64,000 bases of DNA from Acidimicrobiales bacterium (lineage in GTDB: Bacteria > Actinomycetota > Acidimicrobiia > Acidimicrobiales > SKKL01): assembly GCA_034521975.1 (NCBI GenBank), contig JAXHLR010000002.1, forward strand, positions 354,436-418,435, written 5' to 3'. Numbering within the stretch: the stretch's first letter is position 1; every line of letters begins with the position of its first letter. This document shows, piece by piece, positions 1-10,796 of this stretch. The translations under genes were made by a program, and so were the position numbers. The notes below the pieces were generated by a model. That model saw only the letters and a program-made list of their open reading frames with translations. It ran no database searches and was not told the origin of the DNA.

Positions 1-1281
1 CGTCGGGGCCTGGTCACGCTGACCGATCTGGCCCCCACGGTGCTCCACGCGCTGACGGGCGAGACGGGACACGACCTTCCCGGCAACGCGTTGCGCTACG
101 AGGATGGTCCGGCGAACCTCGACGTCCTCTCCCGCTACGACCGCGAGACCAACGTCCGCGAGCGCACCTACTTCGCCCAGGCCCAGCTCTTCATCGCGGC
201 GCAGGCGTTGGTCTATGCCGCGGTTGCGCTGGTCGTGTCGCGTCGTCGGCAAGGGTCCCGCAGTGGGACTGTCGCCCGTTGGGCGGTGCTGGTGGTGGCC
301 AGCTATCCGGTGTCGACCTTCATCGTGAAGGCGATCCCCTCAGCGACCGCCGGGCCGGTCGTGCTGCCGTCGATCCTCGCCATCGCCGCGTCGGTGGTGA
401 TCGCCACGCTCGCGTCGCGTCGCCGGGGCCACCCGCTCGCGGGGCTCGATGTCGTGCTCGCGCTCACCGTGGCGGTGATCGTGATCGATGCCGCCACCGG
501 AACGTGGCTCAACGTGTCGAGCTGGCTGGGGTACTCGTTGCACAGTGCCGGCCGCTTCTACGGGTTGCCGAACTCCACCTTCGCCGTGCTCGGCTCAGCA
601 GCGATCCTGCTCGCGGCAGGCTGGATGCACCGCTGCGCGCGACCTCGCGAAGCACTGGTGGCGGTCGGGTCCCTGTTCGCGGTGGTGGTCATCGCCAGCG
701 GGCTGCCGATGCTCGGGGCCAACACCGGTGCCATGTTGACCTTGGTCCCGGTGTTCGGCCTCACCTTGTGGGCGCTGTCGGGTCGGCCGATCCGCGTGTG
801 GACGCTGGTCGCCGCCGGTGCCGGCGCGCTGGCGGTGCTGGTGGCGGCCGCCTCCATCGATCTGCTTCGTCCCGACGAGAGTCGAGCCCACCTCGGGCGC
901 TTCGCAGCACAACTGCTGGACGAGGGCCTCGGGCCGCTCATCGAGACCTACCTGCGCAAGCAGGCTGCCAACTTCCGGATCTTCCGGGTGTCGATCTGGA
1001 CATGGATGATCCCGATCGTGGCCGGCTTCGTGCTGTACCTGTTGGCCTGGGGTCGAGGGTGGGAGCGGTTGCTGCCCCCGCGCTCGGCGCTGCGGATCGG
1101 GGCGATCTCGGTCGTGGGTGCCGCCCTGCTGGGCTTCGCCGCCAACGACTCCGGTCCCATCGTGGTCGCCCTGTTCGTGGTCTACCTGTTGCCCTACCTG
1201 GCGTTGCTGGTCCTCGACCCGGCGCGCGAGCGAGTTCCGATCCTCACCGCCCCCGCGTCGGGCTCCCCACCGCCGCCATGA
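1..1281 (+). CDS. C-terminal part of a membrane protein with a phosphoesterase-like tail (partial)
   Basis: The reading frame is open from base 1, so the true start lies upstream of the window; a GTG at 40 is probably internal. The first visible residues (VTLTDLAPTVLHALTG) resemble the C-terminal end of alkaline-phosphatase/phosphoglycerate-mutase superfamily domains, in which a 'TD(L/V)APT(V/L)L' stretch is common. After about 60 residues the protein becomes a run of about nine hydrophobic segments, with one polar loop (DLLRPDESRAHLGRF, near residue 295 of the visible part). I infer an extracytoplasmic phosphoesterase domain fused to a multi-spanning membrane domain. Its TGA overlaps the ATG of the next gene (ATGA), so the two are probably translationally coupled and may act together at the envelope. 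The substrate is unknown. Confidence 0.75.
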   Translation, partial: RRGLVTLTDLAPTVLHALTGETGHDLPGNALRYEDGPANLDVLSRYDRETNVRERTYFAQAQLFIAAQALVYAAVALVVSRRRQGSRSGTVARWAVLVVASYPVSTFIVKAIPSATAGPVVLPSILAIAASVVIATLASRRRGHPLAGLDVVLALTVAVIVIDAATGTWLNVSSWLGYSLHSAGRFYGLPNSTFAVLGSAAILLAAGWMHRCARPREALVAVGSLFAVVVIASGLPMLGANTGAMLTLVPVFGLTLWALSGRPIRVWTLVAAGAGALAVLVAAASIDLLRPDESRAHLGRFAAQLLDEGLGPLIETYLRKQAANFRIFRVSIWTWMIPIVAGFVLYLLAWGRGWERLLPPRSALRIGAISVVGAALLGFAANDSGPIVVALFVVYLLPYLALLVLDPARERVPILTAPASGSPPPP

Positions 1282-2162
1282 CCTTGGTCTCCCTCGTCGG
1301 CTCGTTTCTCGCCGGTGTCGCGGTGTCAGCGTTGCTGTGGCGGGCCGCACAGGCGGTGTTCGACCATCCGGTCCTGCGCCGTGAGAACGTCCGTGGGCTG
1401 TCGGTCCCGACCGCTGGTGGGCTGGTGCTGGTGCTGGCCTGCTTCGTGCCGGTCGCCGCGGTGCAGCTCGCCTGGCTCGCGAGGTGGACCGGCGTGCCCA
1501 TCGAGCTGAGGCTCGGCTGGCAGCCCACCTTGGTCGCGGTGCTGGGGTTCGGGCTGCTCGGGTTGGTCGACGACCTCATCGGAGACCACGGCTCGCGCGG
1601 ATTCACCGGGCACCTGCGCTCGCTCGCCTCCGGGACGCTCACCACCGGGGCGCTCAAGCTCATCGGCGGGGGAGTGGTGGCCTTCATCGCGACCGTGCAG
1701 ACCGGCGTGCTGGTCGAGCTCGGCTGGCAGCTCGTGGTCGATGTCGCGCTGGTGGCCTTGGCCGCCAACCTGGCCAATCTCTTCGACCGCGCCCCCGGCC
1801 GGCTCACCAAGGTGGCGGTCATCGCCGCCGTCGTCCTCGTCGCGGTCGGGCCGTGGTCGGTGGTCGAGGGAGATGGCTTGCGATCTCCGCCGGTCGCGGC
1901 GCTCTTCGTCGTTGGGTCGGCGGTCGGCCTGCTCGTCCCCGAGCTCCGCGAACAGATCATGCTCGGCGACACCGGCGCCAACGCGGTCGGGGCCGCTCTG
2001 GGGTTGGGCGTGGTGATGGCCCTTGATGAGCACGCTCGGGTCGGTGTCATGGTGGTGCTGCTGGTCCTGAACCTGGTGAGCGAGCGGATCTCGTTCAGCC
2101 GGGTGATCGGATCCACCCCCGGGCTGTCCCATCTCGACCGGTGGGGACGAGCGAGTGGGTAG
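1278..2162 (+). CDS. MraY/WecA-like undecaprenyl-phosphate sugar-phosphate transferase family protein
   Basis: This 294-residue integral membrane protein belongs to the glycosyltransferase-4 (polyprenyl-phosphate GlcNAc/MurNAc-phosphate transferase) superfamily. It shows the family landmarks in order: a DD pair in GLVDDLIGDHGSRGFTGH (about residues 95-112), an Asn/Asp motif NLANLFDRAPGRLTK (about 170), and LGDTGANAVGAALG (about 230). The family transfers a phospho-sugar from a UDP-sugar to a lipid carrier on the inner leaflet. It is shorter than MraY (about 350 aa) and WecA, so it may be a divergent or specialised member. The ATG at 1278 overlaps the previous stop, and pyrG follows after 72 bp. 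Wall-polymer or glycolipid synthesis is the likely role; the acceptor is not deducible. Confidence 0.75.
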   Translation: MTLVSLVGSFLAGVAVSALLWRAAQAVFDHPVLRRENVRGLSVPTAGGLVLVLACFVPVAAVQLAWLARWTGVPIELRLGWQPTLVAVLGFGLLGLVDDLIGDHGSRGFTGHLRSLASGTLTTGALKLIGGGVVAFIATVQTGVLVELGWQLVVDVALVALAANLANLFDRAPGRLTKVAVIAAVVLVAVGPWSVVEGDGLRSPPVAALFVVGSAVGLLVPELREQIMLGDTGANAVGAALGLGVVMALDEHARVGVMVVLLVLNLVSERISFSRVIGSTPGLSHLDRWGRASG

Positions 2163-2219
2163 TCGAATCACACCACTGTCATCGTGGTCGGGTATGGTGG
2201 GCTTCCGTCCTGGTGCTGA

Positions 2220-4438
<2,219 letters not shown>

Positions 4439-4444
4439 CCCGCA

Positions 4445-5431
4445 ATGGCTCCGGTCGACGCGCCAGGATCGGAACCGGTCGTGTTGCCGATCGAGGTCGA
4501 GGAGTTCCTCACCTGGCTGGTCAGCGAGCGGGGTCGTGCTCCCTCCACCCTCGAGGCCTACCGTCGCGACCTCCGCGCCTACGTCGCGTTCCTGGCCGGG
4601 CGCAGCTCGTCGGTCGAGACGGCGACGGCCGAGGACGTTCGCGCCTTTCTGGCCGCGCTCGACGCGGAGGGATTGGCCCGTACGACCCGGGTCCGGCGCC
4701 TGGTGGCGGTGCGCTCGATGCACCGGTTCCTGGTCGACGAAGAGATGGCCGCGGTCGACCCCACCGCCGAGATCGACTCACCCGGTGTGCCCAGGGGCAT
4801 CCCCAAGGCGCTGAGCGAGGGCCAGGTCGACGCCCTGTTGGCGTCGGTCGTCGGTGACGACGCCGTCGCCCGAAGGGACCGGGCGATCCTCGAGGTGCTC
4901 TACGGCACCGGCGCGAGGATCTCCGAGTTGGTCGGTCTGTCCCTGGGTGACATCGATGTCCACGCTCGGCGGTTGCGGGTGTACGGCAAGGGGTCGAAGG
5001 AGCGGGTCGTGCCCATCGGTCGGCTGGCCGGGCTGGCGCTCGAGGCGTGGCTCGACGATGCCGGCCGGGGCGCGCTGGCGCCGTCCCGTTGGCAACGGCG
5101 CGGCGATGCCGAGGCCGTCTTCCTGAACGCCCGGGGCGGCCGCCTGACCCGTCAGGGCGCCTGGGGGGTGGTGCGCAAGCACGGGCGGCGGGCCGGGCTG
5201 GACGAGCTGTTGACCCCGCACGTGCTGCGACACTCGTGCGCGACCCACATGGTCGATCACGGGGCCGATCTCCGAGTGGTCCAGGAGCTGCTCGGTCACG
5301 CGTCGGTGAGCACGACCCAGGTCTACACGCTGGTCTCCACCGAGCGTCTGTGGGCGGTGTACGACCAGGCCCACCCTCGGGCCACACGACCACGATCCTC
5401 ACGATCGGCGCGCCCCGGAAGCCCAGAGTGA
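4445..5431 (+). CDS. xerD: Tyrosine site-specific recombinase XerD
   Basis: This 328-residue tyrosine recombinase has an N-terminal SAM-like DNA-binding domain (about residues 14-110, EEFLTWLVSERGRAPSTLEAYRRDLRAYVAFL) and a C-terminal catalytic domain. Catalytic residues are visible: Arg in GTGARISELVGL, Lys in YGKGSKERVVP, the HxxR of HVLRHSCATHM, His in LLGHASVSTTQVYT, and the nucleophile Tyr in the same stretch. XerC/XerD resolve chromosome dimers at dif. The neighbourhood (pyrG-nudix-xerD) supports XerD rather than a phage integrase. The C-terminus has a short Ser/Arg-rich tail beyond the usual end (RPRSSRSARPGSPE). Confidence 0.95.
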   Translation: MAPVDAPGSEPVVLPIEVEEFLTWLVSERGRAPSTLEAYRRDLRAYVAFLAGRSSSVETATAEDVRAFLAALDAEGLARTTRVRRLVAVRSMHRFLVDEEMAAVDPTAEIDSPGVPRGIPKALSEGQVDALLASVVGDDAVARRDRAILEVLYGTGARISELVGLSLGDIDVHARRLRVYGKGSKERVVPIGRLAGLALEAWLDDAGRGALAPSRWQRRGDAEAVFLNARGGRLTRQGAWGVVRKHGRRAGLDELLTPHVLRHSCATHMVDHGADLRVVQELLGHASVSTTQVYTLVSTERLWAVYDQAHPRATRPRSSRSARPGSPE

Positions 5432-5432
5432 C

Positions 5433-5438
5433 TAGCCT
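5433..5438 (+). promoter_or_regulatory. -10 box (TAGCCT) for a leaderless DksA/TraR gene
   Basis: TAGCCT lies 6 nt before the ATG at 5445, directly after the xerD stop, so the transcript would begin at the start codon. No Shine-Dalgarno sequence is present. No convincing -35 is seen. Confidence 0.45.
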
Positions 5439-5444
5439 GGACCA

Positions 5445-5774
5445 ATGGACGACGTCCGCGATGGCGACCGCATTCGCAACGACCTCGAGGTCGAGCGCAC
5501 CCGCCTCAGCAAGCAGGTCGAGGAGCTGGCTGCCGACTCCGACGAGGGGCTGACCTTCGACGGTGGGTTCGCAGACTCCGGGCAGGTCGCGGCCGAGCGG
5601 GGCGAGTACAAGTCCCTGGCCAACTCGTTGCGCGAGCAGCTCGACGATGTCGAGGAGGCGCTCGCCGCGCTCGACGAGGGTCGCTACGGGCTGTGCGAGG
5701 TGTGTGGCGAGCCGATCGCCGACGCCCGGCTCGAGGCCATGCCGGCCACCCGGCGCTGCATCGACCACGCCTGA
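5445..5774 (+). CDS. DksA/TraR-family zinc-finger protein
   Basis: The 109-residue protein has an N-terminal Glu/Leu-rich coiled coil and a C-terminal zinc finger, YGLCEVCGEPIADARLEAMPATRRCIDHA, of the DksA/TraR type (CxxC ... C plus His, so a slightly degenerate C4 set). Family members bind the secondary channel of RNA polymerase and modulate initiation. The conserved 'YGxCxxCGxxIxxxRLEAxPxxxxCxxC' pattern is clear except that the last Cys appears as His. It follows xerD by 13 bp but has its own likely leaderless promoter. Many actinobacterial homologues exist with unknown targets. Confidence 0.88.
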   Translation: MDDVRDGDRIRNDLEVERTRLSKQVEELAADSDEGLTFDGGFADSGQVAAERGEYKSLANSLREQLDDVEEALAALDEGRYGLCEVCGEPIADARLEAMPATRRCIDHA

Positions 5775-5780
5775 ACCACC

Positions 5781-5786
5781 TACGCT
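5781..5786 (+). promoter_or_regulatory. -10 box (TACGCT) for a leaderless HD-domain gene
   Basis: TACGCT lies 6 nt before the GTG at 5793, and no ribosome-binding site is seen. Confidence 0.4.
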
Positions 5787-5792
5787 GAGCAG

Positions 5793-6311
5793 GTGGCTCA
5801 CCTCTCGCACCTGAGTCGGCGGTTCGTCACGTCGCTGCGACCCGGCGGGCCGTCGGCCACCGACCGTGAGTGGGTCGCCACCCAGCTGAGTGAGGCCGAG
5901 CTCGAGCTGTGGCGGGCCCTGCGCGGGCCCGACCGCCGTCACTCGGTGCTGGTGGCACGCCGCGTCGAGCGGGCGCTGGGCCACGACGCCGGTCGCGAGG
6001 TGCTCGCGGCCGCCCTGTTGCACGACGTGGGCAAGAGCGTGGCGGGTCTGGGCACCTATGGTCGGGTGATCGCCACGGTCTCGGGCGCCGTCGCCGGCCA
6101 CCACATGGCCTACCGCTGGTCGGAGGCCAAGGGCTTCGTGCGCCGGGTGGGGCTCTACCTGCGGCACCCCGAGCTCGGTGGCGATCTGCTGGCCATGGCG
6201 GAGTCGCACTCGCTCACCGTGGCCTGGGCCCGAGAGCACCACCTGGGGCCCGATGACTGGACCGTGCCCGCCCACATCGGCCAAGCGCTCAAGGCCTGCG
6301 ACGACGACTGA
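5793..6311 (+). CDS. HD-domain putative metal-dependent phosphohydrolase
   Basis: This 172-residue protein has an HD signature: HSVLVARRVE near residue 50, then ALLHDVGK near 77, AVAGHHMAYRW near 101, and MAESHSLTVAW near 136, which together give the His/Asp metal ligands. HD proteins hydrolyse phosphate esters of nucleotides or related compounds. The GTG start at 5793 leaves an N-terminal stretch of about 45 residues before the domain. It is the last gene of the forward run; trpS converges on it. Substrate unknown. Confidence 0.82.
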   Translation: MAHLSHLSRRFVTSLRPGGPSATDREWVATQLSEAELELWRALRGPDRRHSVLVARRVERALGHDAGREVLAAALLHDVGKSVAGLGTYGRVIATVSGAVAGHHMAYRWSEAKGFVRRVGLYLRHPELGGDLLAMAESHSLTVAWAREHHLGPDDWTVPAHIGQALKACDDD

Positions 6312-6478
6312 GCGATCGAGGCCGGGCGATCTTCGCAGAACGTGCTCTGCCGGCACAGGGAGCCCTCGTGGGTCGGTCTCTGCCGGCAGAGGGGGTCGGG
6401 CCCGCGATCGGAGCCTCCCAGGGGCGGCGGCCTGGGCAGTCGTTGTCGGCGCGAGGTGGGACGGTCGAGGGACGAGAC
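6312..6478. repeat. Intergenic region with repeated CTCTGCCGGCA palindromic motif
   Basis: Between the convergent HD gene and trpS the 11-mer CTCTGCCGGCA occurs twice, near 6344 and at 6378. The second copy is part of the perfect palindrome CTCTGCCGGCAGAG (6378-6391). The hairpins could terminate both genes, but there is no T-tract. No gene is visible here. Confidence 0.4.
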
Positions 6479-7462
6479 TCAGGAGCGGGGGAGGAGCCCG
6501 ATGCGGTCGTGGGCCCGGGCCAGCACCGGGGCGGACATGTCGCGGGCCCGCCCGGCACCGATGGCCAACAGCTTGGAGGTGGCCGCCGGGTCCTCGGCCA
6601 GCTCGGCATAGCGCGCTCGCACCGGGGCCAGGACCTCGATCACCGCAGCGGCGGTGTCGGACTTGAGGGGCCCGTACTGGGTGTAGTCGGCGGCCACGTC
6701 CCCAGGGGGGCGGTCGGTGGCCGCTCCCAGGATCGACAACAGGTTCGACACGCCGGGCTTGGCCTCGGGGTCGTAGCGGACCTCGGCATCGTTGTCGGTG
6801 ACCGCCCGCTTGAACTTGCGCTCGATCACCGCCGGTTCGTCGAGCATCGACACGGTGCCCTGAGGTGAGTCGGCCGATTTGGACATCTTGTTGGTGGGGT
6901 TCTGCAGGTCCATGACCCGGGCACCGGTCTTGGGGATGGCGGCTTCGGGGACGACGAAGGTCTCGCCGAAGCGGCTGTTGAACCGCATCGCCACGTCGCG
7001 GGACAGCTCGAGGTGCTGGCGCTGGTCGTCGCCCACCGGTACCCGGTCGGTGTCATAGAGCAGGATGTCGGCTGCCATCAGTGCCGGGTAGGTGAACAGC
7101 GCGGCCGAGACGAAGTCGCGGCGGTCGCTCTTCTCCTTGAACTGGGTCATGCGGCTGAGCTCGCCGAAGCTGGCGGTGCACTCCATCAGCCAGGCCAGCT
7201 CGGTGTGGGCCGGCACGTGGCTCTGGACGAACAACGTGGAGCGCTCGGGGTCGATCCCCGACGCCAGGTACAGGTTCGCCATCTGGATCGTGCGCTCACG
7301 CAAGGTTGTGGGGTCCTGGGGCACCGTGATGGCGTGCAGGTCGACGATGCAGAAGATGGTGTCGGCCTCGTCCTGCTCGCGGGCGAACCGGCGCAGGGCT
7401 CCGAGGTAGTTGCCGAGCTGCAGGTCGCCGCTGGGTTGGATACCGGAGAAGACTCTCACCAT
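6479..7462 (-). CDS. trpS: Tryptophanyl-tRNA synthetase
   Basis: This class I aminoacyl-tRNA synthetase (327 aa, normal length) charges tRNA-Trp in the cytoplasm. It starts MVRVFSGIQPSGDLQLGNYLGAL, containing the HIGH-equivalent (PSGDLQLGNY). The KMSKS loop appears as NKMSKSADSPQG (about residue 192). DTDRVPVGDDQRQHLELSRDV (about 129) is the tryptophan/ATP pocket segment. ATG at 7462 lies 8 nt downstream of a TACCAT box and lacks a Shine-Dalgarno sequence. Monocistronic between convergent and co-oriented neighbours. Confidence 0.97.
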   Translation of the reverse strand: MVRVFSGIQPSGDLQLGNYLGALRRFAREQDEADTIFCIVDLHAITVPQDPTTLRERTIQMANLYLASGIDPERSTLFVQSHVPAHTELAWLMECTASFGELSRMTQFKEKSDRRDFVSAALFTYPALMAADILLYDTDRVPVGDDQRQHLELSRDVAMRFNSRFGETFVVPEAAIPKTGARVMDLQNPTNKMSKSADSPQGTVSMLDEPAVIERKFKRAVTDNDAEVRYDPEAKPGVSNLLSILGAATDRPPGDVAADYTQYGPLKSDTAAAVIEVLAPVRARYAELAEDPAATSKLLAIGAGRARDMSAPVLARAHDRIGLLPRS

Positions 7463-7470
7463 GGGCGCTG

Positions 7471-7476
7471 ATGGTA
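7471..7476 (-). promoter_or_regulatory. -10 box (TACCAT) for trpS, leaderless
   Basis: On the minus strand TACCAT is followed by 8 nt and then the trpS ATG, giving an mRNA that starts at or near the codon. Confidence 0.4.
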
Positions 7477-7525
7477 GGGGAGCGGGAGCACCGCCAAGAA
7501 CCCCGTTCGTCGATGGCCGAGGCGG

Positions 7526-8542
<1,017 letters not shown>

Positions 8543-8548
8543 GCACCG

Positions 8549-8554
8549 ACGCTA
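8549..8554 (-). promoter_or_regulatory. -10 box (TAGCGT) for galE, leaderless
   Basis: On the minus strand TAGCGT plus 6 nt precedes the galE ATG. It sits back to back with the scpA promoter within 39 bp. Confidence 0.45.
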
Positions 8555-8568
8555 CCCAGTTGCAGGGG

Positions 8569-8574
8569 TAGGAT
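8569..8574 (+). promoter_or_regulatory. -10 box (TAGGAT) for scpA, leaderless
   Basis: TAGGAT plus 7 nt precedes the scpA GTG at 8582; no ribosome-binding site is seen. Confidence 0.45.
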
Positions 8575-8581
8575 CGGACAC

Positions 8582-9367
8582 GTGACCGTCGCCGTGCAGA
8601 CCGAGGTGTTCGAGGGTCCCTTCGACCTGCTGCTCCACCTCATCCTCCGTGAACAGGTCGACCTCTACGAGGTGTCGCTGTCGGCCATCGTCGACGCCTA
8701 CCTCGCCGAGCTCGAGCGAATGGGCGACCTCGATCTCGACCTCGACCTGGCAACCGAGTTCCTCCTGATCGCCGCCACCCTGGTCGAGCTCAAGACCCGG
8801 CGGATGCTCCCCGACGACGGCGGCATCGACCTCGACGACGAGCTCGCCCTCTGGGAAGAGCGAGACGTGTTGCTGTCGCGCCTGCTCGAATGCAAGACGT
8901 TCAAGGACGCCGCTCAGGTGCTCCGAGGGCTCGAAGCCGACGCCGGGCGCAGCCACCCTCGCACCGCCGGACTCGAGGAGCGGTTCGCCGAGCTCGCTCC
9001 CGACCTGCTCGACGGCGTCACCCCGGCTCACCTGCGCGATGCGTTCCTGCGGGCGACCGCCCCCAAGCCCGCTCCACGCGTCGAGCTCGACCACGTCGCC
9101 CCGATCCGGCTCAGCGTGGCCGACGCGGTCGAGGAGCTCGTCGACGAGCTACCCCGAGTCGGCCGGATCGGGTTTCGGGCTCTGACCTCGTCGTTGGTCG
9201 ACCGCCTCGAGGTCGTCGTGCGGTTCCTCGCGGTGCTCGAGCTGTTCAAGCAGGGACTGATCGATCTGTCCCAGCCGGCCACCTTCGGCGAGATCGACAT
9301 CGTGTGGCTCGCCGGCTCCGACCACGACCATGCCGACCTGGCCGCCATCGACGTCTACGACGGATGA
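8582..9367 (+). CDS. scpA: Segregation and condensation protein A
   Basis: ScpA (261 aa) is the kleisin that bridges the SMC dimer and recruits ScpB for chromosome condensation. The N-terminal FEGPFDLLLHLILREQVDLYEVSLSAI is the diagnostic SMC-neck-binding motif. ATEFLLIAATLVELKTRRMLP follows, and a winged-helix segment (RVGRIGFRALTSSLVDRLEVVVRFLAVLELFKQGLI) is near the C-terminus. I chose the GTG at 8582 because it follows a -10 box and gives the normal N-terminus; an upstream extension is a galE shadow. The stop overlaps the scpB ATG. Confidence 0.96.
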   Translation: MTVAVQTEVFEGPFDLLLHLILREQVDLYEVSLSAIVDAYLAELERMGDLDLDLDLATEFLLIAATLVELKTRRMLPDDGGIDLDDELALWEERDVLLSRLLECKTFKDAAQVLRGLEADAGRSHPRTAGLEERFAELAPDLLDGVTPAHLRDAFLRATAPKPAPRVELDHVAPIRLSVADAVEELVDELPRVGRIGFRALTSSLVDRLEVVVRFLAVLELFKQGLIDLSQPATFGEIDIVWLAGSDHDHADLAAIDVYDG

Positions 9368-10011
9368 GCGACACCCCCGACGCCCCCGACTCCCCGGTGC
9401 TGATCGCCGAGGCCCGCCGGGCCATCGAGGCGGTTCTCATGGTGGCCGACGAGCCGGTCGACCCCCAGCTGCTCGCGCAGCTGGTCGAGCTGCCGATGCC
9501 CCGGGTCGAGTCCCTGTGCGAGACGATGGCCACCGACTACGAGGCCGAGGAACGGGGGTTCGTCCTCGTGCGGGTCGCCGGTGGCTACCGCTTCCAGAGC
9601 CATCCCGACCAGGCGCCCTACGTCGAGCGGTTCGTGCTCGACGGCCAGTCGGCCCGGCTGTCGGCCGCCGCGCTGGAGACCCTGGCGATCGTGGCCTACA
9701 AGCAACCGGTGTCGCGGGCCCAGATCGCCGCCATCCGGGGGGTGAGCGTCGACGGCGTGATGCGCACCCTCCAACAGCGTGGCTACATCGACGAGATCGG
9801 ACGCGATCCAGGTCCCGGTCAGGCGGTGTTGTTCGGCACCACCCAGACCTTCCTCGAACGCCTCGGGCTCGACTCGCTGGCCGACCTGCCGCCCCTCGGC
9901 GACTTCGTGCCCGACGCGGAGGTGGTCGAGGCCCTCGAGCAGGGCTTGCGGTTGGAGCCCCAGCCCGACGAGGCCCGCGAGTCGTCCAACGGCGACCACC
10001 CGACCGAGTAG
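9364..10011 (+). CDS. scpB: Segregation and condensation protein B
   Basis: ScpB (215 aa) is the winged-helix partner of ScpA in the SMC complex. Tandem winged helices are visible, with the family-typical LSAAALETLAIVAYKQPVSRAQIAAIRGVSVDGVMRTLQQRGYI (about residues 95-140) and the TTQTFLERLGLDSLADLPPL tail. The ATG overlaps the scpA stop (ATGA), so the two subunits are coupled. rluB starts 3 bp after the stop; the scpA-scpB-rluB order is widely conserved. Confidence 0.96.
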   Translation: MSDTPDAPDSPVLIAEARRAIEAVLMVADEPVDPQLLAQLVELPMPRVESLCETMATDYEAEERGFVLVRVAGGYRFQSHPDQAPYVERFVLDGQSARLSAAALETLAIVAYKQPVSRAQIAAIRGVSVDGVMRTLQQRGYIDEIGRDPGPGQAVLFGTTQTFLERLGLDSLADLPPLGDFVPDAEVVEALEQGLRLEPQPDEARESSNGDHPTE

Positions 10012-10013
10012 CG

Positions 10014-10760
10014 GTGGGTGCCGGGAACGAGCTGGCCGAAGGCGAGCGGCTCCAGAAGGTCCTGGCGCGAGCGGGGTTGGGCAGTCGTCGCCGGTGCGAG
10101 GAGCTCATCGAGGACGGGTTGGTGGCGGTCAACGGCGAGGTGGCCGTCCTCGGGCGGCGGGTCGACGTCGACGCCGACCGGATCGAGGTCGATGGCGTGG
10201 CGGTCTCGGTTCGACCCGGTCTGGTGTACTACCTGATCAACAAGCCCCACGGGGTGATCACCACCGCCGAGGACACCCACGGCCGTCCCACGGTGGTCGA
10301 GCTCGTGCCGGGTGAGCCACGGGTGTTTCCCGTCGGTCGTCTCGACGCCGACACCGAGGGACTCCTGCTGCTGACCAACGACGGCGAGCTCACCCATCGT
10401 CTCACCCACCCGTCCTTCGGTGTCGACAAGGAGTACCTGGCCCACGTCGAGGGCGCTCCGTCGCGGGCGTCGCTGCGCCGGCTGCGGGAGGGCATCGAGC
10501 TCGACGACGGACCGACCGCCCCCGCCAAGGTGTCCGCGCTCGAGCCCTCGGTCCTGCGCATCACCATCCACGAGGGCCGAAACCGCCAGGTGCGGAGGAT
10601 GTGCGAGGCCATCGGGCACCCCGTTCGGCGCCTCGTGCGGACCCGCATCGCCGACCTGGCCGACCGAGGTCTCGCTCCCGGCGATTGGCGCCATCTCACC
10701 ACCGCCGAGGTGCGCGCGCTGGAAGCGAAAGCGGCCGGGGGCGGCGGTCGCCCCGGGTAG
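10014..10760 (+). CDS. rluB: rRNA pseudouridine synthase, RluB/RsuA family
   Basis: This 248-residue protein has an N-terminal S4 RNA-binding domain (ERLQKVLARAGLGSRRRCEELIEDGLVAVNG) and a RsuA-type catalytic domain with the GRLDADTEGLLLLTNDG motif, in which the first Asp is the nucleophile. The family isomerises uridine in 23S (RluB) or 16S (RsuA) rRNA. The GTG at 10014 is 3 bp after the scpB stop. Linkage to scpAB, as in mycobacteria and Bacillus, favours the RluB assignment. Confidence 0.93.
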   Translation: MGAGNELAEGERLQKVLARAGLGSRRRCEELIEDGLVAVNGEVAVLGRRVDVDADRIEVDGVAVSVRPGLVYYLINKPHGVITTAEDTHGRPTVVELVPGEPRVFPVGRLDADTEGLLLLTNDGELTHRLTHPSFGVDKEYLAHVEGAPSRASLRRLREGIELDDGPTAPAKVSALEPSVLRITIHEGRNRQVRRMCEAIGHPVRRLVRTRIADLADRGLAPGDWRHLTTAEVRALEAKAAGGGGRPG

Positions 10761-10796
10761 CATCCCGCAGATGCACGATCCCGTCACCGAAGCCCG

